Below are positions 46,694 to 58,296 of a stretch of DNA of 64,000 bases, piece by piece. The stretch is taken from NCBI GenBank assembly GCA_946811695.1, contig OX328128.1:29745457-29809456 (forward strand), in the 5' to 3' direction. This DNA is from Gonocerus acuteangulatus (lineage: Eukaryota; Arthropoda; Insecta; Hemiptera; Coreidae). The translations under genes were made by a program, and so were the position numbers. The notes under the pieces were generated by a model, which saw only the letters and a program-made list of their open reading frames with translations, was not told the origin of the DNA and did not search any database. Numbering within the stretch: the stretch's first letter is position 1; the number at the start of each line of letters is the position of its first letter.

Positions 46694-47040
46694 ACCACTT
46701 TCCTCCGAAGGAAAGTAGCTATTGAGGTTGCACTAATGACGGAAGTTTTGAAAAATGTCTTCAAATCTTTATCGATCCTACCTAGCAGACACCGAAAATG
46801 ACCCCTGTTAAAATTTATATATATATATATAACGATAGCGGCCAGAGTTTTTGTTTTTTCGTCACGAAATTTGGTATATAGCATTCAATTAGCAAACGAT
46901 TGAACGAGTTCGTTAACCACCAAATCTGTCCACCGGCCAGCTTTAATATTTGTTATATTTCAACGAAACGTGGTATTTGTAGTGGTAATCTAGAGAGAAA
47001 AGTGAGATGTAAAAAAAAACTTCAAGATTTACTCCAAAAA
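46694..47040 (-). mobile_element. Hairpin-ended repeat, 3' half (24.2-kb family)
   Basis: Reading on the minus strand the 3' end is the hairpin at 46694-46713 (ACTTTCCTCCGAAGGAAAGT on the plus strand) after CCTCAATAGCTA. The body runs up to one ~130-bp subrepeat near 46.95-47.04 kb. It is joined head-on to the 46.1-kb body, so two related elements abut. Confidence 0.65.
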
Positions 47041-47404
47041 TTCTACAGTAAATTAACAATCAACAAACGTCCCTAAAAATCCCAAACATGGAGAATACAA
47101 AAGTATGAACTTAATAAACCGGTTTACCTTTAAATATTCGAGAAAACCTTTCTCCTGTCCCTCATTATTATTAATGAAGTCACTAAAACTTTCTGGGGTA
47201 TTTTATGAAAACTTCTACGAATATTTCCGAATAATTGACTCCCAAATGAGCTGGAAGTAGAAACTATCCAGATTATCAGCAAGTGGTTTTATTCAAATTA
47301 AACTCTTTTTACCGTCGCTACTTTTAGCATTTTTTGTTTGTTTTTTATTAATAATGTAATGTGTCCAACAACATGAATTATTGCCTCATTTTAACATTTT
47401 CCAG

Positions 47405-47477
47405 AGGTAGCTATTGAGGTTTCACTTATGAAAGAAATTTTGAAAAACTTTTTCCAATTTTCTTTGATATTAATTAA

Positions 47478-47545
<68 letters not shown>
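47405..47545 (-). repeat. Short hairpin-family end with AT array
   Basis: GTAGCTATTGAGGTTTCACT corresponds to the CAACCTCAATAGCTAC end of the family, and a long (AT)n array follows at 47479-47544. Confidence 0.55.
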
Positions 47546-47549
<4 letters not shown>

Positions 47550-47995
47550 AATAGTTTAGTAGTATTTGTATTAATATAGTATTATTAGTGCTAGTATGTA
47601 GTAAAGTTGATGGTCCTAATTTAATATAGTAAAATTGCTAGTATATATTTACAAAAAAAAAAAAATAGAAAATTATAATAAAAAATAAATAAATTTAAAA
47701 AATAAATATACAAAAAAAAAGAAGAAAAAAGAAATATGAAAGAATTATGAATGATTAAACATGTTAAAAGTAATGAAAACACAAATTTAAAAATATATAT
47801 TTTTTGGTGTGTTTTTATTTCTTTTTTTTTACAGATTTCAGGCAGAGTTCTAATTTCTGTTCAATCACAAATTTTTTCCAAAGCAACATTGCCTGAAATG
47901 CAGTATTAGGAACACAACACTCTCTTAAACTCACAATACTGTTCATCCTTAGCCCTCTTTAACTCCCAAAACAACTCAACCTGCTCCTATATATC

Positions 47996-48034
<39 letters not shown>

Positions 48035-48160
48035 GTACATAAATAGTTGTTATTTATTTGGATGCTTGGGGTCGGGAAAGCAGTAACTTTTAATAAATTC
48101 TCAATAAATTGCATATAATAACAATGCAAATTCAGCTCTACATATTTGTTTTTGTTTTTT
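47550..48160. other. AT-rich filler with a compound (GT)n(AT)n microsatellite
   Basis: A-rich tracts and a (GT)n(AT)n run at 47998-48034; no gene. Confidence 0.6.
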
Positions 48161-48338
48161 TAATTCTGGGTCATCAACTATTGGGCTATTAACGCCGGGC
48201 TATCTTCAGGTTACCACCCTTTTATAATCCCAACAGCCACTAGGTCGGTCACCCATTCAGGTACTGTCCACGCCCGACTTTGCTTAACTTCGATGATCTA
48301 CGGGAACCGGTGTATTCAACCTGATTATGTCCGTTGGC
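48161..48338 (-). mobile_element. 5S rRNA-derived SINE
   Basis: Minus strand: GCCAACGGACATAATCAGG, CGAAGTTAAGCAAAGTCGGG, CAGTACCTGAATGGGTGACC, then GGTAACCTGAAGATAGC, CCGGCGTTAATAGCCCAATA. The final stem strand is eroded (GATGACCCAG). Confidence 0.85.
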
Positions 48339-48344
48339 CTCTCC

Positions 48345-49685
48345 ATATTTAACACCATTTTAGTAGTATTTTTTGGAGGCAAAATCTCACTAAACTACTA
48401 ATGCGACCTAATTGTAATAAGGCAAACCTTCCCATACAATGGCTACGTCATGAGTGACATTATTATCAATCAGCTGTGCAGAATCGTTGGAGTACAAAAA
48501 ATAAAATCATCAAGAAGAAGATTGGCCTTTTAAATTAAATCCAATAAAAGATATTTAGTCCTATAAATTTGTCCTATAATTAGTCCTATTTATTGTCCTA
48601 ATTTTATCTCTGTTCTTTAATAACTGTTTTTTCTTACTATGATTTTTTTTCTTTTATTTTCCGCTTTGTGTAGTTTCTTTTTCCCTAATTTCTACATTTG
48701 TAAAATCGTAAACAAGTTTCTATTGCATGTAATAGAATGGATTTAGTTAATGGATTAATTTTCCTGATTTCTTTTACTATTAGATAATACTGTATTTTTA
48801 AAATTTTGAAAAATGCTGTCTAGCTATTGTCCGTGGTTTAAAAATAAGATCATTTTGGTTATTTTATTTGCCATTATATTTCGTTTTTTGTCCTTATCCA
48901 GGCTCACTTTCCATAAGATATGGGAAAACAAATGAATTTTTTGTTTGCACTCAGAAACGCAACACTGGCGTTGAAATATATCATTAAAAGGCTCAGCGGT
49001 TATTGTTAAATATTTCTATCATTCAAATTGAGTGTTTCTTTGTGCTTTTTTTTTTCATTAAAAGATGTTTTTTATTTTTAATTGCCTATATCGTATCGTG
49101 GAGCCCCGACCATTTGGCTTGTTTTCCTGTTCCCTGGAAAGCCCCGACTGCTCCAATTTAATCAATCCTAGCGAGTAACAAGATCTCAGTGACCTTTTTA
49201 TATCTGACGAGGAAAATTTAGAGCTGTCCGATACAGGAACGGGAGTAAAAAAAAAAAAAGAAGAATTTCGTAGAAGGATGGTTACACGGGAGGAAGGTTA
49301 GGGTAGAGAATGTGTGAGGCTCGCTCGAGCAATGTAGCAATTGATTAAAAACAAATCGAGGGTTGGCGAGCCTGGCAGGCTAAACGACAGCTTTCATTCG
49401 GGCTTTGATGTTGGTAGCCTTGACTGGACGCCCCCCCCTTCCTTCAAATAGAGTTAAAGTCTGGGACGGGTCGGAAAAAAAAATTCTCTCGGTAGTTTGT
49501 GGAGTGACTAAAGGCTGGCAGAATTTGATTTTGTTTCAGCTGGACGTATATTAGATTTTTTCAATCTTTTTTTTTTTTTTTTTTCATTTTGTTAATCAGG
49601 AATTTCAAGGCTCGCTTGACGATATTATATTTTTAATGGCACAGGAATGCCAACCCGAGTCTTTGAACACATCTGAATTTTCTCT
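48345..49685. other. No recognisable gene
   Basis: A mixed unique-looking segment. 49300-49470 is locally GC-richer but has no long frame or family motif. Confidence 0.4.
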
Positions 49686-49689
49686 TTCT

Positions 49690-50352
49690 TTAGAATTAAA
49701 AGATTATCCCCCAAAAAAACATAAATGTGAAATAGAGGCCAAGTTCCTCCCCCCTCCCCCAAGAAACACTCCCCTCCCCAAAAAGCGAGAAATATCCACT
49801 CCAAAAAAGTAGTATGAGTTGGTGTATTAAGTGTACCATATTTTAAACCAAAAATATTTGCCAATACAAGAGATGATACAAGAAAGAAATGTCCAAGTTC
49901 ATTACTTAGAAGACCTATTAGTTACTTACTAAGAACAGTAAAGACACTTCAACTGACCTTTAAAAACAACAATAAAAATACTTATATCCATATACTAAAA
50001 TTTAACTTTCCTCAACCAGTTATATTCTTAAACTTGGCAATATTTAATTTTCTAAAGATAATTTCGGCACAAATAAGACATCTTTACTGTGGGAAGTGTC
50101 TTTACTGTTCTTAGTAAGTAACTAATAGGTCTTCTAAGTAATGAACTTAGACATTTGTTTCTTGTATCATCTGTTGTATTGGCAAATATTTTTGGTTGAA
50201 AATATGGTACACTCAATACACCAACTCATACTACTTTTTTGGAGAGGATATTTCTCGCTTTTTGGGGAGGGGAGTGTTTCTTGGGGGGGGGAGGAACTTG
50301 GCCTTTATTTCACATTTATGTTTTTTTGGGGGATCTCATTACTTTTTTCTAA
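49690..50352. repeat. Inverted repeat, ~260-bp arms
   Basis: 49690-49950 is mirrored by 50092-50352. Matching blocks include ACTTAGAAGACCTATTAGTT / AACTAATAGGTCTTCTAAGT and CCAACTCATACTACTTTTTT inverted. About 140 bp separate them. The similar 72-79-codon frames in both arms (FLEWIFLAFWG, FWRGYFSLFG) reflect the symmetry. Foldback or inverted duplication of an unknown element. Confidence 0.88.
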
Positions 50353-50759
50353 GTATTAATTAAAATTTAGTTGCCGCATACCTACTGGCTTTTGTACTTC
50401 GTATAAAACCAGGGTCTTTGGATTCTGTATAAAGTTCTCCTTACTGTTTGATATTTGATACCAATAAGTAGCATACCTATCTACATCTAATCACTAGACT
50501 AGAAAAATTAGAAGCTCTTCCAGATGACAGTATTCTAGAGAACAAATTGATTGCTCTCTTAACCTTATCACGAGGATAAATATCACAATAGGGAAAGTGT
50601 AGAAGGCCTTCAAGAAAATGATAAGAACAAAGACGATTCGTTTTGCGTTTGTGATCCTAAACTTTGTAATTTAGATGACTCGACTTTGAAAAACTTAGTA
50701 TGCAGTTAACCCATACGACTTTATTTACAACATTTAAGAAAGAAGTCACACCTGTTGTT

Positions 50760-50845
50760 GTTAAGATGCGTCGAAATGTTTCTTAAAACATCAAATATAG
50801 GTTCCCCTTGCCAAGACGATTCATTTGATACCCCACATGATGGGT
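50760..50845 (+). repeat. Short dispersed repeat shared with 52.62 kb
   Basis: GATGCGTCGAAATGTTTCTT, AACATCAAATATAGGTTC and ATTCATTTGATACCCCACAT recur at 52618-52705. Confidence 0.75.
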
Positions 50846-50875
50846 TTCAGAAGGAATGATAGCTTTCCGATGGAA

Positions 50876-51942
50876 CAAAAAGTCCGTCACGCAGGAGCTG
50901 CATAACTAAGCACTTTCCTCAGAATTTGGGTAGTGTAGATTGCTTTCCAGAACAATTTGCTTAAAATATCCTACATAAATAAAATAAAAACATGAATAGT
51001 TCTCTTTTAAATTTGTAATGAGTAACTGATCAATTAATAATTTGCTTCCAGAGTTATGTTTACACATGGTACCTATTACACTACGTAATAAATACAAAAA
51101 ACCTCATATTATCGTATTTTGATCTAACGCAGGAACAGGATACAGTCACTCTAGTGGTAGAAAGCGCTCCTTGCGGCGGCTTTGTGAACCTACGTCTGAC
51201 GGGCTTTTCTATTGAAATATATTACAAATTAAACCCCCGCTTTCAGATTGACCGATTCAGCTCATTTTTACAACACTTCTTTCTCATGAGTTACCCACGA
51301 CGTATACCGCGTTTCGTTACAATACAGCAGAAATTTCGACCGGTATGAGTATATTAAGAATTTGGGTCAAGAGTAAACCCCCCCTTCTAATGAACCGATT
51401 TAGTTTATTTTTACAACACATATTTATCTGTAGATTACCACTACGAATACCGAGTTTCGTCGAAATATACCAAAAATCACGGCTGGTAGTGGCGAATTGG
51501 TATTGTGGGTCCAGAGTAAACCCCCCTCCTAATGAACCGATTTAGTTTATTTTTACAACAGTTATTTACCTGTGAATTACCATTACGAATACCGAGTTTC
51601 ATCGAAATATACCAAAAATCACGGCTGGTAGTGGCGAATTGGTTTTGTGGGTCCGGAGTAAACCCCCCCTTCTAATGAACCGATTTAGTTCATTTTTATA
51701 TCTTACTTTTCTCTCTATATTACCACAACTAATACCAAGTTTCGTTGAAATATAACAAATATTACGGCTGACATAGTCAAATTAGTGTTTTGGGTTCGGG
51801 TAAACCCCCCCTTCCGGTGGACCAACTTTGGTGGTTAACGAACTCGTTCAATCGTTTGCTAATTGAATGCTATATACGAAGTTTCGTGACGAAAAAACAA
51901 AAACTCTGGCCGCTATCGTGTTAACAGACACATATATATATA

Positions 51943-51989
<47 letters not shown>

Positions 51990-52112
51990 TTTAACGGGGG
52001 TCATTTTCGGTGTCTACTAGGTAGGATCGATAATGATTTGAAGAAATTTTTCAAAAATTCCGTCATGAGTCCAACCTCAATAGCTACTTTCCTTCGGAGG
52101 AAAGTGCTAAAA
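50876..52112 (+). mobile_element. Hairpin-ended non-autonomous element, second full copy
   Basis: Near-identical to 24233-25497 with the same 5' and 3' ends, AT block and hairpin. By eye there are only a few percent of substitutions, plus indels in the C-runs and one subrepeat junction. Both lie in the same orientation 26.6 kb apart, which indicates recent activity or a segmental copy limited to the element. Confidence 0.75.
51931..51986. repeat. (AT)n microsatellite inside the repeat
   Basis: TA alternation with one GCATAT interruption. Confidence 0.95.
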
Positions 52113-52114
52113 GT

Positions 52115-52620
52115 ACAAAACGTCATAGGTAATATGACACTCCTGTATCTGTGTGCCAAGTTTGGTCAAAATAGGCCAAACCGTGTGGAATTGTATAAGG
52201 AACAAACATACCGACAGACAGCTGAGAGACGATTTTGACCTAGCCTATGACACTCCCCGGATCAAGGCCGCCCTTTCTGTCAAGTTTTGTCAAAATCGGT
52301 CAAACGGTGTGGATTTGTATAATGAACAAACAGACAGACAGACAGCTGATTGACGATTTTTACCTAGTCTATACCACTTCCCGGATCAAGAACAACCTGT
52401 TTGCCAAGTTTTGTCAAAATCGGCCAAACGGTGTGTATTTGTATATGGAACAAACAGACTGACAGACAGCTGATAGACAATTTAACCTAGCCTATGATTC
52501 TTCCCATATAAGACCCACCTGTGTCCCAAGTTTGGTCAAAATCGATCAAAAGGTTCGGATTTGTATAAGGAACAAACATACAGACAGACATCTGGTATAC
52601 GATTTTGACCAAGCCTACAT
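52115..52620 (-). repeat. Helitron-associated monomer array (~123-bp period, four units)
   Basis: GTGCCAAGTTTGGTCAAAAT, GTGTGGATTTGTATAA.GAAC and CAGACAGACAGCTGATAGAC recur near 52160, 52277, 52399 and 52523. This is the inverse of the array in the 40977-41913 Helitron. It abuts the 3' hairpin end of the preceding element. Helitron termini are not visible. Confidence 0.85.
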
Positions 52621-53790
52621 GCGTCTAAATGTTTCTTGAAACATCAAATATAGGTTCTTCATACCGAGACAATTCATTTGATACCCCACATTTCGGACGG
52701 AATGATGGGTTTTCGAAGAAAGTACAAAACTGGCACCCCCCGCCCCGGAAGCGGAGTCAAACACAACTTTTCAGGATTTTTCGATTTTTTTTCCTTTAAT
52801 AACACCCTCATATCTATCATCCTGCAAAATTTCAGCTCTCTTGCATCATGGGAAGTGCCTAATAATTTTGATGAGTCAGTGAGTCCTATAAATCCCGATT
52901 TTCGATCGCTTATATATCAGAAACTATTCGATATAGAATTATGAAAATTTCCAGTTTTACTCACATCTAGTAGTATAATACCTGTGTAAAAATTCATAAC
53001 TTTATCTTTACCTGGTTGAATGTTATGAGGGGGTAAAAATCAGCTCTAAGACCTCCTGTAATATACACACAGTATGCTTAGGCCGGAACTTGGCCTGGCG
53101 CACTACCGTGCGCCTAGATTTTATACGGGAGAAATATTCAAATTAAATGAAAGAGTTCAATAAAATGTGTCTTGAAGCAGATTCATAAATTAAATTTATT
53201 CATCTGGGTAAATGAAACGGCAGACATTTACAGTTTTCAATATTTATTACACGCATTAAGAGCGCTTTCGATGCATTGGTCCATTCTCAGTGAATGTAGA
53301 CACAGCAAAACAAATAATCTAAAATCTAATATACATTTTTTACGTGGATAAAAAAAGAGTTTTTATTAAAATTGCACCTCGCGGGAGCTTCGTCTACTGA
53401 GCATATTCCTCAGGCAACCAGTAAAATTAATTTAAAAAAAAAAAAACTTTTTATTCTTTTTTATGTTATTTTTATAACCAGCTGATTTAATTAATATTTA
53501 TTATAATTTGTATTTTATTTTATTGCAGTTTTTCATCTTTTTGTTGTTACGTTTCAAAAGTATCTATCTACCAATTATTGTGTGTTAGTGTCGAATGTTC
53601 GAATGTTCTGTTCTATTAACCCATCAAAAAGAGAGAAGGTTTTTGTTAGATCAATTAACGAAAATTCAATTTTACTTAATGACTGTTGCTATATTTTCTC
53701 TTTTTTTTTAATTTTCTTGTATAGATGTGTATGTGTTAGATATTTTATAAATTCTACAAGATTCTGGCTATCATCGAGAAGTAAGTAGGA
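52621..53790. other. Repeat-derived, no gene recognised
   Basis: Starts with the 50.76-kb repeat. The 88-codon frame at 52678 (MIPHISDGMMGFRRKYKTGT...) begins in that repeat and matches no family. A family 5' motif, CCTCGCGGGAGCTTCGTCTA, lies at 53380. Confidence 0.45.
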
Positions 53791-53796
53791 CAAATT

Positions 53797-54202
53797 TTAG
53801 AGTAATTTAAAATTTATCCTGAGCCTACATTTTGTTAGCATATGCTTCATTGAGCCTGTATTGCAGTATGTACATGTAGGTCTGTCCTGTCTTGACATAA
53901 TGTAGGAGTGAGTCAGTCGTGAATGGCCAATCCTGTGACGGCATAATATGACTTCTTCCCGTCTATTTGATCTTTTACTGGATGACCATTCGTGTACAGT
54001 GTGCTTGATTTCACGAAGCTTATTTTCAGTCGTGTTGTACCAGGATTCTTGCCATTTATCAGTTACATGTCTCTTAAATACGGCCTGTAGATCCTGGTAT
54101 GTCAAGTAACGTACGTACGGTGCTGGTCGTCGAGTTGCTAGTTTATCCTGTTCTTCTACAGCATTACTTTGATGTTTTTTGTACATTGTAAACTTTTTTT
54201 TT

Positions 54203-54241
<39 letters not shown>

Positions 54242-54600
54242 TTTACGGCGCATCGACAAATCCTGGCCATTAGCGCCAGCATCCAGGGTGCAGCCAGGAA
54301 TCTTCTCAGCGAGCCCTGAGTTTTTGTGATATATTACCTATTTCAAAAATGTCGCATGCTATGGGATGTGTACAGTAGTGTCCTGTAGGGATTGTTAAGA
54401 ACTGAGTGAGTCAGTGCATATCACAATGTTATTATGTTCTGCGTCTGGTAGGCTGTTCAGTCCCAGTTTTATGGATTCCAGTTCGGCTGAATAAGTGCTC
54501 GTTTCATCTGGAAATTGTCTTGAATATTAGTTTTCAATAATAACAGCAGCTATGCCTGTTCCCTGAAGAGTTTTTGACGCGTCAGTGGAAGCAAAAAGGG
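53797..54600 (-). pseudogene. Jockey/I-type LINE fragment: RNase H domain and C-terminal tail
   Basis: Minus strand. The RNase H core reads FASTDASKTLQGTGIAAVII, then TYSAELESIKLGLNSL, then NNIVICTDSLSS; the catalytic D, E and D of RNase H are present. Downstream come WQESWYNTTENKLREIKHTV, EWSSSKRSNRREEVILCRHR, IGHSRLTHSYIMSRQDRP and a C..C...H cluster. In-frame stops and a SINE insertion (54233-54320) inactivate it; a second SINE (54607) abuts the 5' side. Confidence 0.9.
54233..54320 (-). mobile_element. 5'-truncated poly(A) SINE inserted into the LINE
   Basis: Minus strand: CTCAGGGCTCGCTGAGAAGA, CTGGATGCTGGCGCTAATGG, GATGCGCCGTAAAA. TTTTTGTGATATAT flanks the insertion (54198-54211 and 54321-54334), a 14-bp target-site duplication; an (AT)n array lies between the left duplicate and the poly(T). 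Confidence 0.9.
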
Positions 54601-54606
54601 ATTCAA

Positions 54607-54792
54607 ATTTTTAACGCCCATTTATCACTAACTCAGATTTTTAGGACAGTTTTTTTTCAGGATAGCACTCTTTTCTAGCCAGAAAAGCTGAGGAATTTTA
54701 TTTTTTCAAAAGAAAGGCCACGAACCCCCTTGGGAATCGAACCCACGACCTTAGGCACAGAGTGCTCAAGCATTAGCACTCACGGATCTAGG
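54607..54792 (-). mobile_element. tRNA-Leu/Ser-like SINE
   Basis: Plus-strand reading: AACGCCCATTTATCACTAAC, AGGACAG, TTTTCTAGCCAGAAAAG, GGGAATCGAACCCACGACC, TTAGCACTCACGG. More diverged than the 8.0-kb copy. It lies about 140 bp upstream of the spondin exon acceptor. Confidence 0.82.
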
Positions 54793-54934
54793 ATTCAACC
54801 GGCCCAATTTAGCTGGATCTTAAATATGTGTATTCCAGTAATAATATGTATTACAAAACTATTTTCACAAAAAGAAAAGAGTCACATTTAATGTTGTGTG
54901 ACCCATTTACTCACGGTATAACATTCTTTTGCAG

Positions 54935-55125
54935 GAGTGAGCCACGACAAGTCATACCAGATGTTCCGGGTTGGAAGACGAGCTTCCGCCGATGTGAAGG
55001 AGTTCGCGGAGACAGGAAGATGGGAACCACCTGCAGGAGGTTTGGACCAGTTTTCAGGACCTGCTGTATCCTCGGGTCAGGGCAGAACGGAGGCTCTATT
55101 CTTTGTAGATGGAAACCACTCAAGG
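54935..55125 (+). CDS. Spondin-domain protein (M-spondin-like), internal exon
   Basis: Internal coding exon of a secreted extracellular-matrix protein. A pyrimidine-rich tract and AG acceptor end at 54934 and the exon closes at 55125 before GTAAC. Two bases (GA) complete a glycine codon split by a phase-1 intron; the remaining 63 codons are open. The peptide opens VSHDKSYQMFRVG and continues ASADVKEFAETG, the pattern of the spondin N (FS) domain, in which an SH..Y.L/F..G strand is followed by a GVK.FAE.G helix. It ends FFVDGNHSR, which contains an N-glycosylation sequon (NHS), consistent with secretion. The family is a secreted matrix or neuromuscular adhesion group (F-spondin, mindin, insect M-spondin). 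Phase 0 at the 3' end matches the next exon. The domain is secure; the M-spondin orthology is from remembered family pattern. Confidence 0.88.
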
Positions 55126-55265
55126 GTAACGCTCTTTTATATATATTTGACGATTCAATAATTTGGTCATACATCTTTGAATTAAGAAAGATTTCGAAAT
55201 ACTCAACGTATATTAACACGAAGTGAGGAAGTGATAGAACTGTAATGCTAATAATATACAGAATA

Positions 55266-55427
55266 GGGGTCTCCCGTAGTCTAGTGGCTAGCGCGCTGGA
55301 TTCATAAGCGGGAGATGGTGGGTTCGATTCCCACCTCCGGCTGGAATTTTCTCATCTCAAGGCTCGCTGGGAAAATTCCTCGCTGCGCCCTGGATGTCGG
55401 CGCTAATGACCTAGAAGTAGATGCGCC

Positions 55428-55475
<48 letters not shown>
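55266..55475 (+). mobile_element. Poly(A) tRNA-derived SINE, full length
   Basis: Head GGGTCTCCCGTAGTCTAGTG, loop TTCATAA, box B GGTGGGTTCGATTCCCACC. Body GGAATTTTCTCATCTCAAGG, tail TCGGCGCTAATGACC, GATGCGCCGT and about 46 A. AATATACAGAATA flanks it at 55253-55265 and 55476-55488, a 13-bp duplication. It sits 140 bp inside the spondin intron. Confidence 0.93.
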
Positions 55476-55481
<6 letters not shown>

Positions 55482-55489
55482 CAGAATAT

Positions 55490-57020
55490 ATACCAAGTCG
55501 CTGCTGCACTATAGAAGTGTTGCATAGACTAAAAAAGCGGGGAGCTTTGAAAGAGGAAAAAGGAAGAACAAACAGGAGAGCGATGAAATCAAACACAGAG
55601 TGGACCAGCTGGCAAACCAGAGACCATAGCAACGATTTCAACTCAGTTGGTATAGAAACTTTTTAAGCTCTCTCTTCGCTACTCTCAGAAAATACCCTTC
55701 TGGGCACAAATTGAGCCCAGGACGTAGCAGAGGGGCTTCAGACACGGCAGTATAACAGGCAGAGATCCGTAGGACCCAATTCAGAGCAAATTGGACCCAG
55801 CCCAGTAGAGTAGCTAGTTCAATATGCGGCTCTCCATTAGAACACGTGGTTTACACAATCGTCCCAGCCTAGGCTTCGTCTCTGCTCCGTCTGGCCTGGG
55901 CTCAATTTGCGCCGGGCTTGCTCTTCTGCAGAGCCCATTGTACTGAAAATCCTTTTCAAAATACAGGTATAAGAATCCCTAAAAAAGCTTTATCTTTAGA
56001 TCATGCAAGCCTCTTTACAGAGAGTGGAGAGCCACTATTAGAGTACAGACATATGATAAACTATTTAAGGTTTACTTTAACAATGAAATATCTAAATATT
56101 TCATGCATCCCACAATACCTAAAAAAATATCAAAGAAACCTATCTAGACAACGGCATCCCCAAGCTACTTATTTATAAATATTTGCTTCGGCAGTGCCAA
56201 AACAAATATTGAAATAAACTTTAAAAATTGGAAATTCCTTTAATAAAGCAAAGAGGAAATACTAAAGTAAATAAATAAAATCAAAATGGCCCCGGAGAGT
56301 AGACAGAAGATAAATAAAATCAGCTGATTAATGGAAAGGTTCTTCGGCAGTAAGGTTATAGAGGGCGATAAAATTCCAAAGAGGTCGGTAAGAGAGTTAA
56401 GCTTCACTAAAGGGGACTCGAGTTAACGGCCGGTGACATAGTTAGTGGCCCGGATAAACTACCTCCAACTTCCAATTACAGCAAAATCTTTAACATTCTA
56501 CTCAAATCCTTTCAATATATTCTTTTTTTACCACATTTATTTCCTTCTTACTGCTTTAAGTTAATTGAAAAATAAATAAAGAAAAGGCAGTATCTATACG
56601 ATACAATTGACGCTAGGAAATAAATTTGTTCTGTTAGGGAATTTATATATCTTCTTTTCTCTTTGTTTTGGGGGACATTTCAACCACATTGGGTTATTGT
56701 TGCCCATAAATAAACGCTGACAGGGAGAGAGGAAACAGAACATAACCGAAGCCCAGTGAGTACAGTGGACCGAGGCCAGGAGCCAAGGGACCAATCGAAC
56801 CCACAAGTCCCGGAAAACCAGAAGCCCCCCCCCCATATTTTAAATCAAAGTTATATATTAACCAACATCAGGAGATAACATTAATATATTTATATAGGTT
56901 AGATTAAGGTGGATTTAAGAAACGTTTTATGAGGAAATCATTAGGGAGGAAACCGCCGAAAGTAGCGGCTAGAATATTTCATGTGCATGTATGTATTTAT
57001 GTATGTATGTATGTATATTT
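55490..57020. other. Intron interior without recognised features
   Basis: 55680-55920 repeats GAGCCCAGGACG / TGGGCTCAATTTG words in inverted form around a GC-richer core, but no exon or family is evident. Confidence 0.4.
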
Positions 57021-57021
57021 A

Positions 57022-57027
57022 TATTTA

Positions 57028-57076
<49 letters not shown>
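57022..57076. repeat. (AT)n microsatellite
   Basis: TA alternation after TATTTA repeats. Confidence 0.95.
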
Positions 57077-57078
<2 letters not shown>

Positions 57079-57474
57079 CAATTAAAATAAATCAATACTG
57101 TCACAAAAAAAAGGAACACTTTATTTATTTTTGTCGAACTGACAAGTCACCCAATTCTATCAATAGAGTTGCCGTTGGTATGGGGAGGGGGGCATGACCG
57201 ATGACATTGGAGCCGATGTGTTGCCACTGTCCGTTATCGACAGATGAACAAAATTGGAACTGGTCAATTAGAATGTTAATTGGTCAGAAAAGAAAACATC
57301 TTATTCTTTTAATTAGATCTTAGCCCTTATCCGGAGCTCAAATAAAGACTTTACTCTTCTTTATGTCTGGTTCGACTTTATTTAGACAATAAATTAGCTC
57401 TTTGTAAGTAATTGCTTCCTCCTTGTACTCTCTTCCATTGAGTTTCTCAAACGATTTTTCAGCACATTCCGAAG

Positions 57475-58250
57475 GATCGTAGCTATTGAGGATGAACTCA
57501 TTAGAGAATTATTAAATCTCCATCAATCCTATCCACTAGGGGCCGAAAAAATCCTCCACGCGGGAGATGCATAACTAAGCACACTCTTCATCATGGTGGT
57601 TAGTTTAGGCCAGATTGCTGAAGAATGTAGACTAATCGATGTGCCGTTTGTTAATCGATATCAATGCAAAATGAAAATAAATAATTTTGGTTTTTATATC
57701 TGTAAACATAATTTTCAAAACAAATAATTGGCAATGATGTTACAAAAAAGTATCCGCTGGCGTTCGCGCATGCACAGTAGCCATGTACGAAAAAGAAGAC
57801 TGTATGTTATTCAGTACATAACATAGGTTTGTCAGGTGGACCTAAAGCATATTTATGTTCCAGAATTTGAGCAGAAGGCTCTAAACGAAATTATTTTTAT
57901 TTTTTTACTAGTCTATGAGTATGACTAAATAGAAAGGATCCTTTCTATATATATGATTTAGGTGGACAAGATATCTATATATTTGCAGTGCAAAGAAGTT
58001 AGAATAAAGTGCTTTATGGACAGATTTCGCTGGGCAATGAGCTCTTTCAATCGATTTTCATGGAAATGCTTTATACCAAGTTTCCTGGAAGAAAAAATAC
58101 AAAATTTGTAGCCCATATCATATTACTAAACAAACTTAAATTTTAGTAGGGGTAATTTTCGGTATTCACTGGGTAGATTTTTTCATGGTACTGTACAGTC
58201 ATGCAAAGGGTGCTTAAATCACACTTTTATGAGTTTTAAAAATAATAACT
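57475..58250. repeat. Decayed hairpin-ended repeat copy or copies
   Basis: GTAGCTATTGAGGATGAACT (3' end, minus) at 57480 is followed by a new 5' end, TCCTCCACGCGGGAGATGCA then TAACTAAGCAC at 57551. A plus-strand body runs to ACCAAGTTTCCTGGAAGAAA and GGGGTAATTTTCGGTATTCA near 58165, matching the 3' third of the 24.2-kb copy. Confidence 0.6.
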
Positions 58251-58296
58251 CAAGGCCGGGTCTCCCCGCCCCCGCCGAGATTATACTATTTGTATG

